Shown here in pieces: positions 18,883 through 27,661 of a DNA stretch of 64,000 bases; position 1 is the first letter of the stretch, and each line of letters opens with the position of its first letter. The translations under genes and the position numbers were made by a program. Below the pieces are notes generated by a model, which was not told the origin of the DNA, made no database searches, and saw only the letters and a list, made by a program, of their open reading frames with translations. Source of the DNA: Hungatella_A sp034142505 (lineage in GTDB: Bacteria; Bacillota; Clostridia; Lachnospirales; Lachnospiraceae); NCBI GenBank assembly GCA_034142505.1, contig JAWZDV010000030.1, positions 1 to 64,000 on the forward strand, given 5' to 3'.

Positions 18883-19752
18883 TCAGCCCTTCACAGACCC
18901 CAGCATGGCTCCCTTGGCAAAATATTTCTGCAGCCAGGGATAGAAGATTAAAATCGGAACAATAGCAAACACCACTGCTGCCGCGCTCAAGGTCGCCTCT
19001 GTGTAATTCACATGCTTGACCGCCGCAATCGCCTGAAAATCACCGCCGCCGTCAATAATCTGACGGATTTTCAATTGTAACGGATACAACTCCAATTTCT
19101 GGATAAACATCACCGGATGCTGATACTGGTTCCACATGGTAACCGCGTAAAACAGTCCCAGCGTCGCCATGACTGCCTTCGAAGCCGGCAGTACAATCTT
19201 AAACAGCATTTGAAATGGTCCGCAGCCATCAATCATAGCCGCCTCCTCCAGCTCCGCCGGCAGCTGTTTAAAAAAGGTTCTCATAATGACCAGATTATAC
19301 GCGGTCAGTATATGGGGAAAAATAAGCACCCAGTAGCTGTTGTAAAGTCCCATGCTTTTCAATGTGAGAAAGTAGGGAACTGTCGGAGCTTTAAAAATCA
19401 TGGTAAATATCACAAACAGCATCAAATATTTCCCAATTTTAAAGCCGCCTTTTGACATAGGGTAGGCCATCAGCGCCGTGATTGTCAGTGCCATCACGGT
19501 TCCGATTAAGGTTGAGGTCAGGGAAATGAAAAAGGATGACCATATATTCCCTTTTGTCATCATATATTTCCAGGAATCCAGTGTAAATCCTACCGGCCAT
19601 AAATTGACCGCATTCATATCCGAGGCTGCTTTGGAACTGAAGGATATGGCGATCTCCGACACCAGCGGGATGCAGGCCGTGACCGCGATGAGAATCAGTG
19701 TCAAGGTAATCGCCCGGGAGAACATCCTGTCTTTAAACGATTCTTTTACCAT
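18883..19752 (-). CDS. ABC sugar permease (LplC/MalG type)
   Basis: 289 residues with six predicted membrane segments. The EAA-loop that contacts the ATPase is visible as ELEEAAMIDGCGPFQMLFKI. It is the second permease of a CUT1 importer; the ATG lies just after the stop of the first permease gene. No ATPase is encoded in the cluster, so a shared MsmX-type ATPase from elsewhere probably energises transport. It ends in GAMLGSVKG, a conserved tail for the LplC group. Confidence 0.93.
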   Translation of the reverse strand: MVKESFKDRMFSRAITLTLILIAVTACIPLVSEIAISFSSKAASDMNAVNLWPVGFTLDSWKYMMTKGNIWSSFFISLTSTLIGTVMALTITALMAYPMSKGGFKIGKYLMLFVIFTMIFKAPTVPYFLTLKSMGLYNSYWVLIFPHILTAYNLVIMRTFFKQLPAELEEAAMIDGCGPFQMLFKIVLPASKAVMATLGLFYAVTMWNQYQHPVMFIQKLELYPLQLKIRQIIDGGGDFQAIAAVKHVNYTEATLSAAAVVFAIVPILIFYPWLQKYFAKGAMLGSVKG

Positions 19753-19754
19753 AA

Positions 19755-20660
19755 TTACCAGAGTCCTCCTTCTTCTGAATATTTGTTCGAAAGCTTGTTG
19801 AAGGTCACCACCAGAATCAACCCGACCACGGACTGGAACAATCCCACGGCGGTGGCAAAACTGTACTGACCCTGCTGGATTCCCGTTCGATAAACATAGG
19901 TATCAAAAATATCTGCTACCGAATAGGTCATCGGCGTGTAAAGGTTGTAGACCTGCTCAAATCCCAATTCCAGGAAACTGCCGATATTTAACAGGAATAA
20001 AGTCATTACTGTCGGTATTAAAAGCGGCAGCGTGATATGTTTGATCTTCTGGAATTTTGTGGCGCCGTCAATGGATGCGGATTCATAAATCCCAGGGTCA
20101 ATCCCGCTGATCGCGGCTAAATATACTACCGTTCCCCAGCCGGCTTCCTTCCAGATGGAGGATATCACATACACCGGCCGGAACCAGGCCTCTTTCTGCA
20201 TCACCAGCAGCGGTTCCATGCCAAGAGCGCTTCGCGCGTTGTTGAACAGGCCTCCCACACCAAACATATCAAATACCAGTCCGCCGATGATGACCCAGGA
20301 TAAAAAGTATGGAATGCAGACAACCGTCTGAATCCCTTTTTTCAATTTTTGATTTTTTACCTCGTTCAACATCAGTGAAAGCAGCACCGGTATTGGAAAT
20401 ACAATCACGGTTTTTAAAAGTCCAAGCGTAATCGTGTTGCGCAGAATCTTGTAAAAGTCCGGGTAATGAAACAGCTTCTTAAAGTTAGCAACCCCCACCC
20501 AGTCACTCCCAAACAAACCTTTCACCACGGAAAAATCCTGAAACGCGATCACACTGCCCATCATGGGAATATATTTAAATGCAATCAGATAAATCACGCC
20601 GGGAGCAACCATCACATAATACGGCCAATACCGTTTCAGATGCTTCGCTCTTTTCTCCAC
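19755..20660 (-). CDS. ABC sugar permease (LplB/YteP type)
   Basis: 301 residues with six membrane segments and an EAA-like loop (GIYESASIDGATKFQKIKHI). I place the start at the GTG at 20660 because a near-perfect AAGGAGGT lies 7 bases upstream. An in-frame ATG at 20699 has no ribosome site and falls over the predicted -10 element. The revised start also frees the promoter region with its direct repeat. The product opens with a basic stretch before YWPYYVMVAPG. It pairs with the next permease. Confidence 0.92.
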   Translation of the reverse strand: MEKRAKHLKRYWPYYVMVAPGVIYLIAFKYIPMMGSVIAFQDFSVVKGLFGSDWVGVANFKKLFHYPDFYKILRNTITLGLLKTVIVFPIPVLLSLMLNEVKNQKLKKGIQTVVCIPYFLSWVIIGGLVFDMFGVGGLFNNARSALGMEPLLVMQKEAWFRPVYVISSIWKEAGWGTVVYLAAISGIDPGIYESASIDGATKFQKIKHITLPLLIPTVMTLFLLNIGSFLELGFEQVYNLYTPMTYSVADIFDTYVYRTGIQQGQYSFATAVGLFQSVVGLILVVTFNKLSNKYSEEGGLW

Positions 20661-20694
20661 CCCTGTTACCTCCTTCTTTTCTTTCTCTGTATTT

Positions 20695-20759
20695 ATCATA
20701 AAATACTGCCAGCCCCGTTACCAGGAAGATTTTTAAGCATTTTCTATCCCATTTTTAAG
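20695..20759 (-). promoter_or_regulatory. promoter with AraC-type direct repeat upstream of the permease gene
   Basis: On the plus strand ATTTTTAAG occurs at 20729-20737 and 20751-20759, a spacing of 22 bases or two helical turns, as expected for an AraC-family dimer. A TATGAT -10 candidate lies at 20700-20695 on the minus strand with no good -35, as at activator-dependent promoters. The nearest half-site is 29 bases from the -10. The 11-mer CCATTTTTAAG recurs exactly upstream of the GH3 gene. I infer control by the cluster 1 YesN. Confidence 0.5.
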
Positions 20760-20801
20760 TTTTACCCCTGAAATGTTAAAGCGGAGCATCGGGGACACCC
20801 T

Positions 20802-22823
20802 TTATCGGCACAAGAGCAGCTCCGTACCGTATGGCTTCAGCACCAAATCATTCTCATATTCCTGTTCTGTCAAAACGCCATAGAATTTTGCCGCCCCCCT
20901 CTTCCAGCACGCCGCGGGAATCTCAATCTCTGTATTGGTGGTATTGACAAGCAGATACTGATTGTCCGCAATCTCTCTGGCCTGAATGCCAGGCGGCACC
21001 TTCATCCCCTGCTTCAATCCAAGTTCCGGCGTCAGGCGTTCCACCAGCCATTTGAGCAGAACTCTGTTTGTTTCTGCGGCCACATAATAAGCTTTTCCGC
21101 TCCCGTACTCATTGACGGAAATGGCACAAAGTCCTTTGTCCGGAAAGGATGCGTATTCTCTGGCAGTCTTCAGTTCCAGTTCTTCATAGTAATGAATGTC
21201 AACAGAGAACGATTCCTCTTTTTTGACTCTCAAAAGTTCATGTTCTCCTGTTTCACCGCTTACCACCTCTGCATCCTTGGAAAAAGACCATACCTGGTCT
21301 GTTCTGCCAAAACCGGCAACCCGGATTCCAAACACATCAGACAGATACCCAGGTCTAGCCGTGGAAAAGACCTGCCCGTGCTCATCAACGGATGCCGAAT
21401 AACCGGTCATCACAACATTACCGCCGGCTTTCACATAGGCCCGGACTGTTTTGGCCTCCTCCGGCGACATTACCGTGTGCCCGGGGATCAGCAGCAGTTT
21501 ATAATTTCCCCGGATCTTATTCAGGCTCACAACGTTGTAATCACGGTTCAGGTCGAAAAATACGTTCTGCACCTCCGTCATGGTCTGTTTATATGGCATC
21601 CGAAACTGAGACGAGCTGTACTGGACGGCCCAGTCGCTGTCATAATCATAAGCTGCCGCCGTATCCGGAGATGGCAGGTACGGAAGGGCATAGTTTTCCA
21701 GTTTTTTCATATCAGCCGCAATCTGCTGATATTCCCGGTAATTGGCCGTTGGCACTCCGTCGTGGGATAGCAGTCCATAGAGAAACTGTTCCTCTCCCCC
21801 CAGCATGCTCCGCCAAGTCCACCCCAGAATCATCTGGGTCCGGTTCAACAGACACAGCATTGCCTGCATATAGAGCGCGCCGTAAGGCCCATGTACCGTC
21901 CCCTGGCTTCCGGTCTGAAATTCCAGACACCACATTGGACGGTTCAGCTCGGCTAGTCTCTCACAGGCTATGCTTTGCAGATACTGGTAACGTTCGCCAG
22001 TCTCATATCCCGGATAAAACCCCATTCCCGGATAATCCACCGCGTCTTTACAGATATCCAGATAATCAAAACCCAGCGTCTCCTTTTCCGCATAGTGATT
22101 GGAGGAATGGGGGATATCGGGTGCGTTGACAGCCACACATTCCGCTAATTTCTTTAAGAACCCTCCATTTTCATCTGAGAAAAAACGTCTCATATCCAGC
22201 CAGCTTTCAGGCGCCCCTCTGACCAAACCGTTTTCCGGCAGTACAACATCGTCAAAAGACGTCAGTTTTCTGCTCCAGCGTCTTGTCGCCCAGGCGTGGT
22301 TCAGTTCTTCCACCGTACCGTACTTTGCTTTGAGCCAGCCGGCAAACCGCCTTTTCGTCCCTTCGGAATGAGAACGGAAACCATCTCCAATCTCATTACA
22401 GAGTCCAAAGGCATATAGAGCCGGATGATTCTTGTAACGGGTTACCAGAATTTTTGCAAAGCGGAGGGCATAATGCTGGTAGCCCGGGTCCCCGACGTCC
22501 TCCATATACCGCCGGATGCTCGGCTGGCGCACATTTCCGTCTGTATAAATATCGCAACCGGGACACAGCTTATGTACCCACACCGGAGCCGGACGCATTG
22601 AGATATCCAGCACGACGCCAATCCCGGCATCGGCAAATAAGTCCATCACCTCATCAAACCATCCAAAGGTGTAAACCCCTTCCTCCGGCTCATAGCTGTC
22701 CCAGCACAAATGCCCCAGACGCACTGTCGTAAAGCCGGCTTGTTTCATCAGGGCAATATCCGCAGACCACCGGGTCGGTTCCCAGTCATGCGGGTGGTAA
22801 TTCACTCCTATGTAAAGTGCCAT
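20802..22823 (-). CDS. GH42-type beta-galactosidase
   Basis: 673 residues. A catalytic TIM barrel opens with LYIGVNYHPHDWEPTRW, carries the acid/base glutamate in FGLCNEIGDG and the nucleophile glutamate in WCLEFQTGSQG. A trimerisation domain of Rossmann type (LLIPGHTVMSPEEAKTVRAY) and a small C-terminal sandwich follow, the normal GH42 layout. The start at 22823 has GGAAGGGAG upstream and begins 4 bases after the GH3 stop; the frame stays open upstream into GH3 but without family similarity. It is cytoplasmic and would remove beta-galactosyl or related alpha-L-arabinopyranosyl residues. Confidence 0.9.
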   Translation of the reverse strand: MALYIGVNYHPHDWEPTRWSADIALMKQAGFTTVRLGHLCWDSYEPEEGVYTFGWFDEVMDLFADAGIGVVLDISMRPAPVWVHKLCPGCDIYTDGNVRQPSIRRYMEDVGDPGYQHYALRFAKILVTRYKNHPALYAFGLCNEIGDGFRSHSEGTKRRFAGWLKAKYGTVEELNHAWATRRWSRKLTSFDDVVLPENGLVRGAPESWLDMRRFFSDENGGFLKKLAECVAVNAPDIPHSSNHYAEKETLGFDYLDICKDAVDYPGMGFYPGYETGERYQYLQSIACERLAELNRPMWCLEFQTGSQGTVHGPYGALYMQAMLCLLNRTQMILGWTWRSMLGGEEQFLYGLLSHDGVPTANYREYQQIAADMKKLENYALPYLPSPDTAAAYDYDSDWAVQYSSSQFRMPYKQTMTEVQNVFFDLNRDYNVVSLNKIRGNYKLLLIPGHTVMSPEEAKTVRAYVKAGGNVVMTGYSASVDEHGQVFSTARPGYLSDVFGIRVAGFGRTDQVWSFSKDAEVVSGETGEHELLRVKKEESFSVDIHYYEELELKTAREYASFPDKGLCAISVNEYGSGKAYYVAAETNRVLLKWLVERLTPELGLKQGMKVPPGIQAREIADNQYLLVNTTNTEIEIPAACWKRGAAKFYGVLTEQEYENDLVLKPYGTELLLCR

Positions 22824-22827
22824 ATCA

Positions 22828-25290
22828 TTATCTCCCTTCCTGTTGTTCAAGCGAGCCGCCCGCCTGCTCCTTTTGAATGCCAATAGTATAAAAGCCTCTA
22901 ACTTTCCCGTCTGTAATCTGGTCCTCCGTGATGGAAAAACTTCCCCGAAGCCGGATGTCTGCCGACGAGGTGCCGGCAAGAACCTCCACGTTCCCTTTCT
23001 CCACCTTCCAGTTCTTCTCCCTGTCAAGGAACGCCAGCTGGCTGGCTGAGCATTCAAACCGGAGCCATTTCTCTTCCCCGGCCTCCAATCTGATCCGCTT
23101 CCAGCCCGCCAGTTCCATCACCGGACGCAGCATGGATGCATAGCTGTCACGCCAGTAAATCTGCACCACTTCCTCCCCGGCTCTGGTTCCTATATTTTTC
23201 ACCTTCAGCTCCACTGCCACCTGGCCATCAGGCGGCACCTGGCAGACGTCTTTCCCGTCCGTCTGCCGGCCTGAGGCATCGAAACCGGTTATGGTTAAGC
23301 CAGCGTACTGGAATTCGGTGTACGAGAGGCCATGTCCAAAAACATACCTTGGTTCGTATGGGCAGTCAATATAGCTGGTGAATGCCCCGATACTTCCCTG
23401 GTGATAGCTGGAACCATTGGGATGATTGTAGTAAATGGGCTCCTGGCCGGCGGTTCTGGCCACCGATACCGGCAGTCTTCCGGCTGGATTATACGCCCCA
23501 GTCAGTACCTCCACCACAGCCTCTGCACCGCACTCTCCCGGATTCCACGCCTCCAGAATGGCTCCCGCCACGCGGTCGGCGGTATCGCTGGATAGGGGCC
23601 TTCCATCAAAATGGACCGCCACTACCGGCTTGGACAGTGCTGAAAGCTTCCTCAGAAATGCCTCCTGACAGGGCGGCAGGTTAATGCTTGTGGCGTCAAT
23701 TCCCTCTCCGGTGGAAGCCATGGAGCCGGCCCCATACTTTCCTCCCAGTGTCACAAGAACCAAATCGGCTTCCTTCGCTAACAAAAGCGCCTCCTCATGG
23801 CCGCTTTCATCGGTCCCCGCATGGGAATATCCAAAGGAGTAGAGAATCTCCGCATCCGGCAGCTGCTTTTTCAGTTCCTCCAACAGGTTGTTTGTACGCG
23901 GCTTCAACTTCTTTGCCAGGGTCTCCGCCTCAGGGTGTTCCTTCTGGACACAGGTTCCCGGGTAGGTTTCCAGGGTTTGATCGGCATCATTCTGTTCCGC
24001 CTCCATTCCTGCCATGGTGTTAGCCGCCCCCAGCCAGCGCTCAGTCATGCTCATGTGGGTGTAGCCGCCAAACAGGGCCCTGGTGGACGCGGCGTGCCAG
24101 CCGATCACTGCGATCTTTTTTCCTTCACCCGCCAATGGGAGAATGCCGTCATTTTTCAGAAGGGTCATGGATTCTAAGGCTGCCTGTCTGCATACCTGAT
24201 GATCCTTCTCCTGGAAAAAGCAGGACTGCAGCTGATCCCCGTCCAGGGCGTATGGATTCTCAAATAATCCCATCCGGAACTTCTCTGTCAGAATGTGGAG
24301 GACCGCCCGGTCAAGCAGTTCCATCTCCAGGATTCCATCGGCAAACCAGCCCTCCAGCTCCTCGTTATAGCTCTTTTTGGACGGCAGTTCCATATCCACG
24401 CCAGCCTCCAGCGCCCTCTTTCCGGCTTCCGCCAGGGACTCGCATACCTTCTGGCGCTCATGGATCTCGGAGATGGAGCAATAGTCTGCCGCCACCAGTC
24501 CGTCAAAGCCCATCTCTTCCCGGAGCAGCTGCCCCAGCAGCCGGTTCGACGCTGATGCCGGTTCCCCGTCAACCGCCCCATAGCAGGGCATGATTCCTCT
24601 CAGCCCCGCGTCCGTGATGGCTGCCTGAAATGGCTTTGCATAGATTTCCCGCAAGAGCCGCTCCGGCGTCTGGCATTCGGCCGCGTGGATTCCGCCCTGT
24701 GAATTGTGATAGCTGAGGAAATGTTTTGCGGTGCTCTCTGTCAGCATCCCTTCCCTCTCTTTCTGAATGCCTCTGATGTAGGCGGAGCCCATGGCCGCGG
24801 CCAGCGCCGGATCTTCCCCGTAGGTCTCCCCCTGTCTTCCAAATCGGGAATCCCGGGAGATATCCAGCACAGGAGCCAGCACCTGGGATGCCCCTACGGC
24901 CCGGGACTGTTTTCCCACAATCCCGCCGACTTTCTCCTCCAGATCGGGGTTCCAGGTGGATGCCCGCCCAATCCCCGACGGAAAGCACTCGGCGTCCTGA
25001 ATCAACACACCGCACAGTCCTTCCATATGGAAGATAGCCGGGATATGGTGCTCTCCCAGCTCCATGATGGCATCCTGAATTTCTTTCTGATGAGCCGCAA
25101 TCTTCTCCAAACTGTCCAGTTCTCTCATACCGAAACAGGCTACCTGCCCCGCGCCGCAGGGATAATCCCGGCACAGCTCCTCTTTTGACCAGTTTTTCGG
25201 ATAATATCCAACGATCTGACCCATTTTTTCTTTGAGACTTAACTGGTTTAATAATTCTTTTGCCTTTTCTTTGGCCTCGTTCACTGTCAT
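22828..25290 (-). CDS. GH3 beta-glycosidase
   Basis: 820 residues. The (alpha/beta)8 domain carries the nucleophile aspartate in GFDGLVAADYCSI and the STAKHFLSYH motif. The second domain (EGKKIAVIGWHAASTRALFG) and the C-terminal fibronectin III-like domain (GEEVVQIYWRD) complete the usual three-part layout. No signal peptide is seen. Likely activity is beta-glucosidase or beta-xylosidase; sequence alone does not separate these. It is the first gene of cluster 1, followed by GH42 after 4 bases, and has its own promoter region with the shared operator motif. Confidence 0.92.
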   Translation of the reverse strand: MTVNEAKEKAKELLNQLSLKEKMGQIVGYYPKNWSKEELCRDYPCGAGQVACFGMRELDSLEKIAAHQKEIQDAIMELGEHHIPAIFHMEGLCGVLIQDAECFPSGIGRASTWNPDLEEKVGGIVGKQSRAVGASQVLAPVLDISRDSRFGRQGETYGEDPALAAAMGSAYIRGIQKEREGMLTESTAKHFLSYHNSQGGIHAAECQTPERLLREIYAKPFQAAITDAGLRGIMPCYGAVDGEPASASNRLLGQLLREEMGFDGLVAADYCSISEIHERQKVCESLAEAGKRALEAGVDMELPSKKSYNEELEGWFADGILEMELLDRAVLHILTEKFRMGLFENPYALDGDQLQSCFFQEKDHQVCRQAALESMTLLKNDGILPLAGEGKKIAVIGWHAASTRALFGGYTHMSMTERWLGAANTMAGMEAEQNDADQTLETYPGTCVQKEHPEAETLAKKLKPRTNNLLEELKKQLPDAEILYSFGYSHAGTDESGHEEALLLAKEADLVLVTLGGKYGAGSMASTGEGIDATSINLPPCQEAFLRKLSALSKPVVAVHFDGRPLSSDTADRVAGAILEAWNPGECGAEAVVEVLTGAYNPAGRLPVSVARTAGQEPIYYNHPNGSSYHQGSIGAFTSYIDCPYEPRYVFGHGLSYTEFQYAGLTITGFDASGRQTDGKDVCQVPPDGQVAVELKVKNIGTRAGEEVVQIYWRDSYASMLRPVMELAGWKRIRLEAGEEKWLRFECSASQLAFLDREKNWKVEKGNVEVLAGTSSADIRLRGSFSITEDQITDGKVRGFYTIGIQKEQAGGSLEQQEGR

Positions 25291-25329
25291 TATTTTCTCT
25301 AGTTCCTTTCGCTGATGCTTTTGATTTTT

Positions 25330-25399
25330 ATTATATTATTTCTTACTTTGAAGGGGCTCACAAGGACGGGTATTTAGATATTTTTGTACCATTTTTAAG
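25330..25399 (-). promoter_or_regulatory. promoter and candidate YesN operator of the GH3-GH42 unit
   Basis: TATAAT lies at 25335-25330 on the minus strand with no -35 hexamer at the right distance. Upstream, CCATTTTTAAG at 25389-25399 matches the 11-mer before the permease gene. It is preceded by a weaker half-site in TATTTAGATATTTTTGTA at about 25371-25388, which aligns with the permease-side element over some 28 positions. The pattern suggests activation by the same AraC-type regulator. Confidence 0.45.
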
Positions 25400-25530
25400 A
25401 TTTTTTTCAGTATTACTTCTGTCCACATCCCAGATGGCAATTACGGAATCACAGAACTCTCTTGTTTTTTTCATATCAAAGATATACCATTCAAAATATA
25501 GTTATTTTTATTTAAAACAAGTAAAAACTA

Positions 25531-25559
25531 TTGTATTTTATAAGGTTTTTTCATATACT
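25531..25559 (+). promoter_or_regulatory. promoter of the AAA ATPase gene
   Basis: TTGTAT (25531-25536) and TATACT (25554-25559) are separated by 17 bases. The start point would fall near 25566, immediately before the GAGGAGGG ribosome site, giving a very short leader. Confidence 0.55.
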
Positions 25560-25581
25560 ATATGAAGAGGAGGGCAATATT

Positions 25582-26781
25582 ATGGTATTAAGACCCCGCT
25601 ATTTAGATATCCTTAGAACCTATCGTGATGTGCCGCTTGTGAAAATACTTGCGGGAATACGACGTTCCGGTAAATCTACCATTTTGGAAATGCTGGGAGA
25701 AGAACTGGTGGCCAGTGGGATTCCACAAAACCACATTATCAGGATGCGGTACACCTCGGTAAACTTTGAGGATGGAATGACATCAAAAGAAATGTACCAA
25801 GGAATTAAAGCAAGCATAACAGACGATGCAAGATATTATCTGTTGTTAGATGAAGTACAGGAAATTGACGGATGGGAAAAGGCAGTAAATAGCCTTATGG
25901 AAGATGCCAACACAGATATTTATGTTACCGGCTCTAATTCAAAGCTGATGGCCGGTGAAATATCTACTTACCTTACTGGGAGATATATTTCTATTCCTGT
26001 TTATACCCTGTCTTTTGTCGAGTATATGGAATTTAAAAAAGATGATAATCGGTCTGAAAAGGAACTGCTAGATGAATACATTCGCATGGGTGGCTTTCCC
26101 ATTGTTGCATTAGGTAATTTTGATGAGAGATCCTCCTATCAGATTGTTGAAGGTATCTACAATTCTGTCATTACCAGTGACATCACCAAGCGCCATCAGG
26201 TGAAAAACTTTGATTTGTTTAACCGTGTTGTTAAGTATGTTGTGGAAAACGTAGGCAAGACGTTTTCGGCTAACGCGATCGTAAAGTTTCTAAAAAGTGA
26301 GGGGCGTGCCCTGTCGGTGGAAACGGTATACAACTATTTGGAGTGGCTGGAAAAAGCTTTTGTGATTTACCGCTGTTCCAGATTCGATTTGCAGGGAAAG
26401 TCGATATTAAAAACGCAGGAAAAATTTTATCTTGCTGATGCCTCGCTGAAATACAGTATCATGGGATTCAATCCCAAGTCTGTTGCTGCTATGCTTGAAA
26501 ACATCGTATATTTTGAACTGCGCAGAAAAGGCTATGAAGTGTATGTCGGCAAAAATGAAGCCAAAGAGGTGGACTTTGTAGCAGTGCGGCGTGATGAACG
26601 GGTTTATGTGCAGGTGTGCCGCAGACTGCCGGAGGAATCAGACCGTGAGGTTGCAAATTTACTGGAAATTAAAGACCATTACCCCAAGTATGTGGTAACG
26701 CTGGATGAACTGGCAGCAGGCAATGTTAATGGAGTAAAAATCATGCACCTTGCAGATTTTTTGTTACGCGAAAATTACTGA
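25582..26781 (+). CDS. AAA ATPase of the AAA_14/DUF4143 family
   Basis: 399 residues. A P-loop in AGIRRSGKSTILE and a Walker B in YYLLLDEVQEIDGWE mark the AAA_14 domain; the C-terminal half is the DUF4143 region with a nuclease-like EVDFVAVRRDERVYVQV patch. The family is abundant in anaerobes, often near mobile or toxin-like genes; its role is unclear. The start at 25582 has GAGGAGGG 8 bases upstream. Its base composition is more AT-rich than the sugar genes, and its last codons lie inside a 17-bp repeat shared with the rha operon 3' side, which suggests transfer into this site. Confidence 0.88.
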   Translation: MVLRPRYLDILRTYRDVPLVKILAGIRRSGKSTILEMLGEELVASGIPQNHIIRMRYTSVNFEDGMTSKEMYQGIKASITDDARYYLLLDEVQEIDGWEKAVNSLMEDANTDIYVTGSNSKLMAGEISTYLTGRYISIPVYTLSFVEYMEFKKDDNRSEKELLDEYIRMGGFPIVALGNFDERSSYQIVEGIYNSVITSDITKRHQVKNFDLFNRVVKYVVENVGKTFSANAIVKFLKSEGRALSVETVYNYLEWLEKAFVIYRCSRFDLQGKSILKTQEKFYLADASLKYSIMGFNPKSVAAMLENIVYFELRRKGYEVYVGKNEAKEVDFVAVRRDERVYVQVCRRLPEESDREVANLLEIKDHYPKYVVTLDELAAGNVNGVKIMHLADFLLRENY

Positions 26782-26789
26782 CAATAACC
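26773..26789. repeat. 17-bp direct repeat, copy 1
   Basis: AATTACTGACAATAACC is identical to 27571-27587. It covers the final Asn-Tyr-stop codons of the ATPase gene. Similarity continues a few bases to the right (ACTGCC versus GCCGCT), so this copy looks like the truncated end of the rhaD terminator region. Confidence 0.75.
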
Positions 26790-26795
26790 ACTGCC

Positions 26796-26930
26796 CCATC
26801 ATCACTTCCATGGTTCTCCGTTCCTCCTGGAGTTTTGCCAACTTGGCGTGCATTAACAGGACGCACAGCAGGGCCGATCACCCAAGCTGCCATTCGGTTG
26901 ATGCTAGCATCAAAATACCAGCAGTTTAGC
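26796..26930 (-). pseudogene. rhaA fragment (second, degenerate copy)
   Basis: This strip is recognisably the same sequence as 28724-28862 inside the intact rhaA. Long shared runs include TCCTCCTGGAGTTTTGCCA, and the peptide FDASINRMAAWVIG corresponds to FDASINRIAAWVTG of the intact enzyme. A deletion of about 20 bases near 26873 and several substitutions destroy the frame. Only the C-terminal part of the isomerase is represented. It marks a former second rha copy or an aberrant duplication at this junction. Confidence 0.8.
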
Positions 26931-26972
26931 GGCACAGAAAAATTGGCAAACAAATATTGGGGAAATCTATAT

Positions 26973-27013
26973 AAAAGCGTTGATGGCTAATTGGATAAGC
27001 CGTTGGCGCTTTT
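26973..27013 (+). terminator. strong hairpin, probable terminator
   Basis: AAAAGCGTTGATGGCT (26973-26988) pairs along its full 16 bases with AGCCGTTGGCGCTTTT (26998-27013), allowing G-U pairs, around a 9-base loop. A T-rich run, CTATCTTTTTTATAC, follows on the plus strand. A short open frame ending in TAA at 26987-26989 (tail KLANKYWGNLYKSVDG) runs into it and may be another gene remnant. Confidence 0.55.
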
Positions 27014-27137
27014 GCTATCTTTTTTATACGATGGATGGTAGAATAATCATAGAGAATGTCATAAAAAAGTGTTCGAATGAATAATAAAATTGTATGATTT
27101 AAATTTCGATGTAGTTTTTATGGAGGATACGTTATTG

Positions 27138-27487
27138 ATGGAAGATAGAAATATAAATGTTATTATTGATGCAGATGGAAATAAACTTGTTCTTATTAAT
27201 GATATTCGCTTCAAAGGGAAAACAGAAAAGCCCTGATGGGAGCTAATGCAAAAGCAAAAGCTAATGCGGCGGCAGCAATACCTGAACTGATTCAGATTGC
27301 GACCAATCCATCTAATGGCTGGTATAAATATGACATACAATTTGCATTGCCAGTATATGAAAATGAACTATTAATTAGATATCATGTTTTCTCTGCACGA
27401 TTGCTTGTCAATCATGCAGAGAACGGAAAAAAGTACTTATATGATATTCTGGCAGTAAAAAAAGAAACGAGCAAGCCACAACAATAA
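27138..27487 (+). pseudogene. mobile-element-type protein with internal deletion
   Basis: An ATG after GGAGG opens 32 codons reading VIIDADGNKLVLINDIRFKG, then stops at 27234. A second frame from about 27236 reads GANAKAKANAAAAIPELIQI and ends with HAENGKKYLYDILAVKKE. From memory these are the two ends of a Clostridia mobile-element protein of about 170 residues, related to phage nuclease-like domains; the middle is missing. Family naming is tentative because no search was possible. Confidence 0.55.
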
Positions 27488-27570
27488 GTGTGGTGAAAAC
27501 CCATTTCTTATAATTAGGATAACGTAAGTGAGTTGTTTTGTCAATAGCAATTTTAAACTGGACAATTCAT

Positions 27571-27587
27571 AATTACTGACAATAACC
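27571..27587. repeat. 17-bp direct repeat, copy 2
   Basis: Identical to 26773-26789 and directly joined to the rhaD terminator hairpin. The two copies are 798 bp apart and bracket the rhaA fragment and the broken mobile-element gene. Confidence 0.75.
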
Positions 27588-27625
27588 GCCGCTTGCTTTG
27601 CGAAGATGCAGAGCAGGCGACGGTT
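27584..27625 (-). terminator. terminator hairpin downstream of rhaD
   Basis: The 18-base arms 27584-27601 and 27608-27625 pair completely when G-U pairs are counted, around the loop GAAGAT. They lie 37 bases past the rhaD stop. The T-tract is weak on the minus strand and better on the plus strand, so it may serve both directions. Confidence 0.55.
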
Positions 27626-27661
27626 TGTTGTTATTTATGAAGCGTTTCTTATACGAATGAT

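Noticed and set aside
21392..22129. 245-codon plus-strand open frame
   Set aside because: It is antisense to the GH42 gene, has arginine/proline-rich composition and no ribosome site.
22824..23057. N-terminal extension of the GH42 protein
   Set aside because: The extra 78 codons are the out-of-frame end of the GH3 gene; the conserved start and ribosome site are at 22823.
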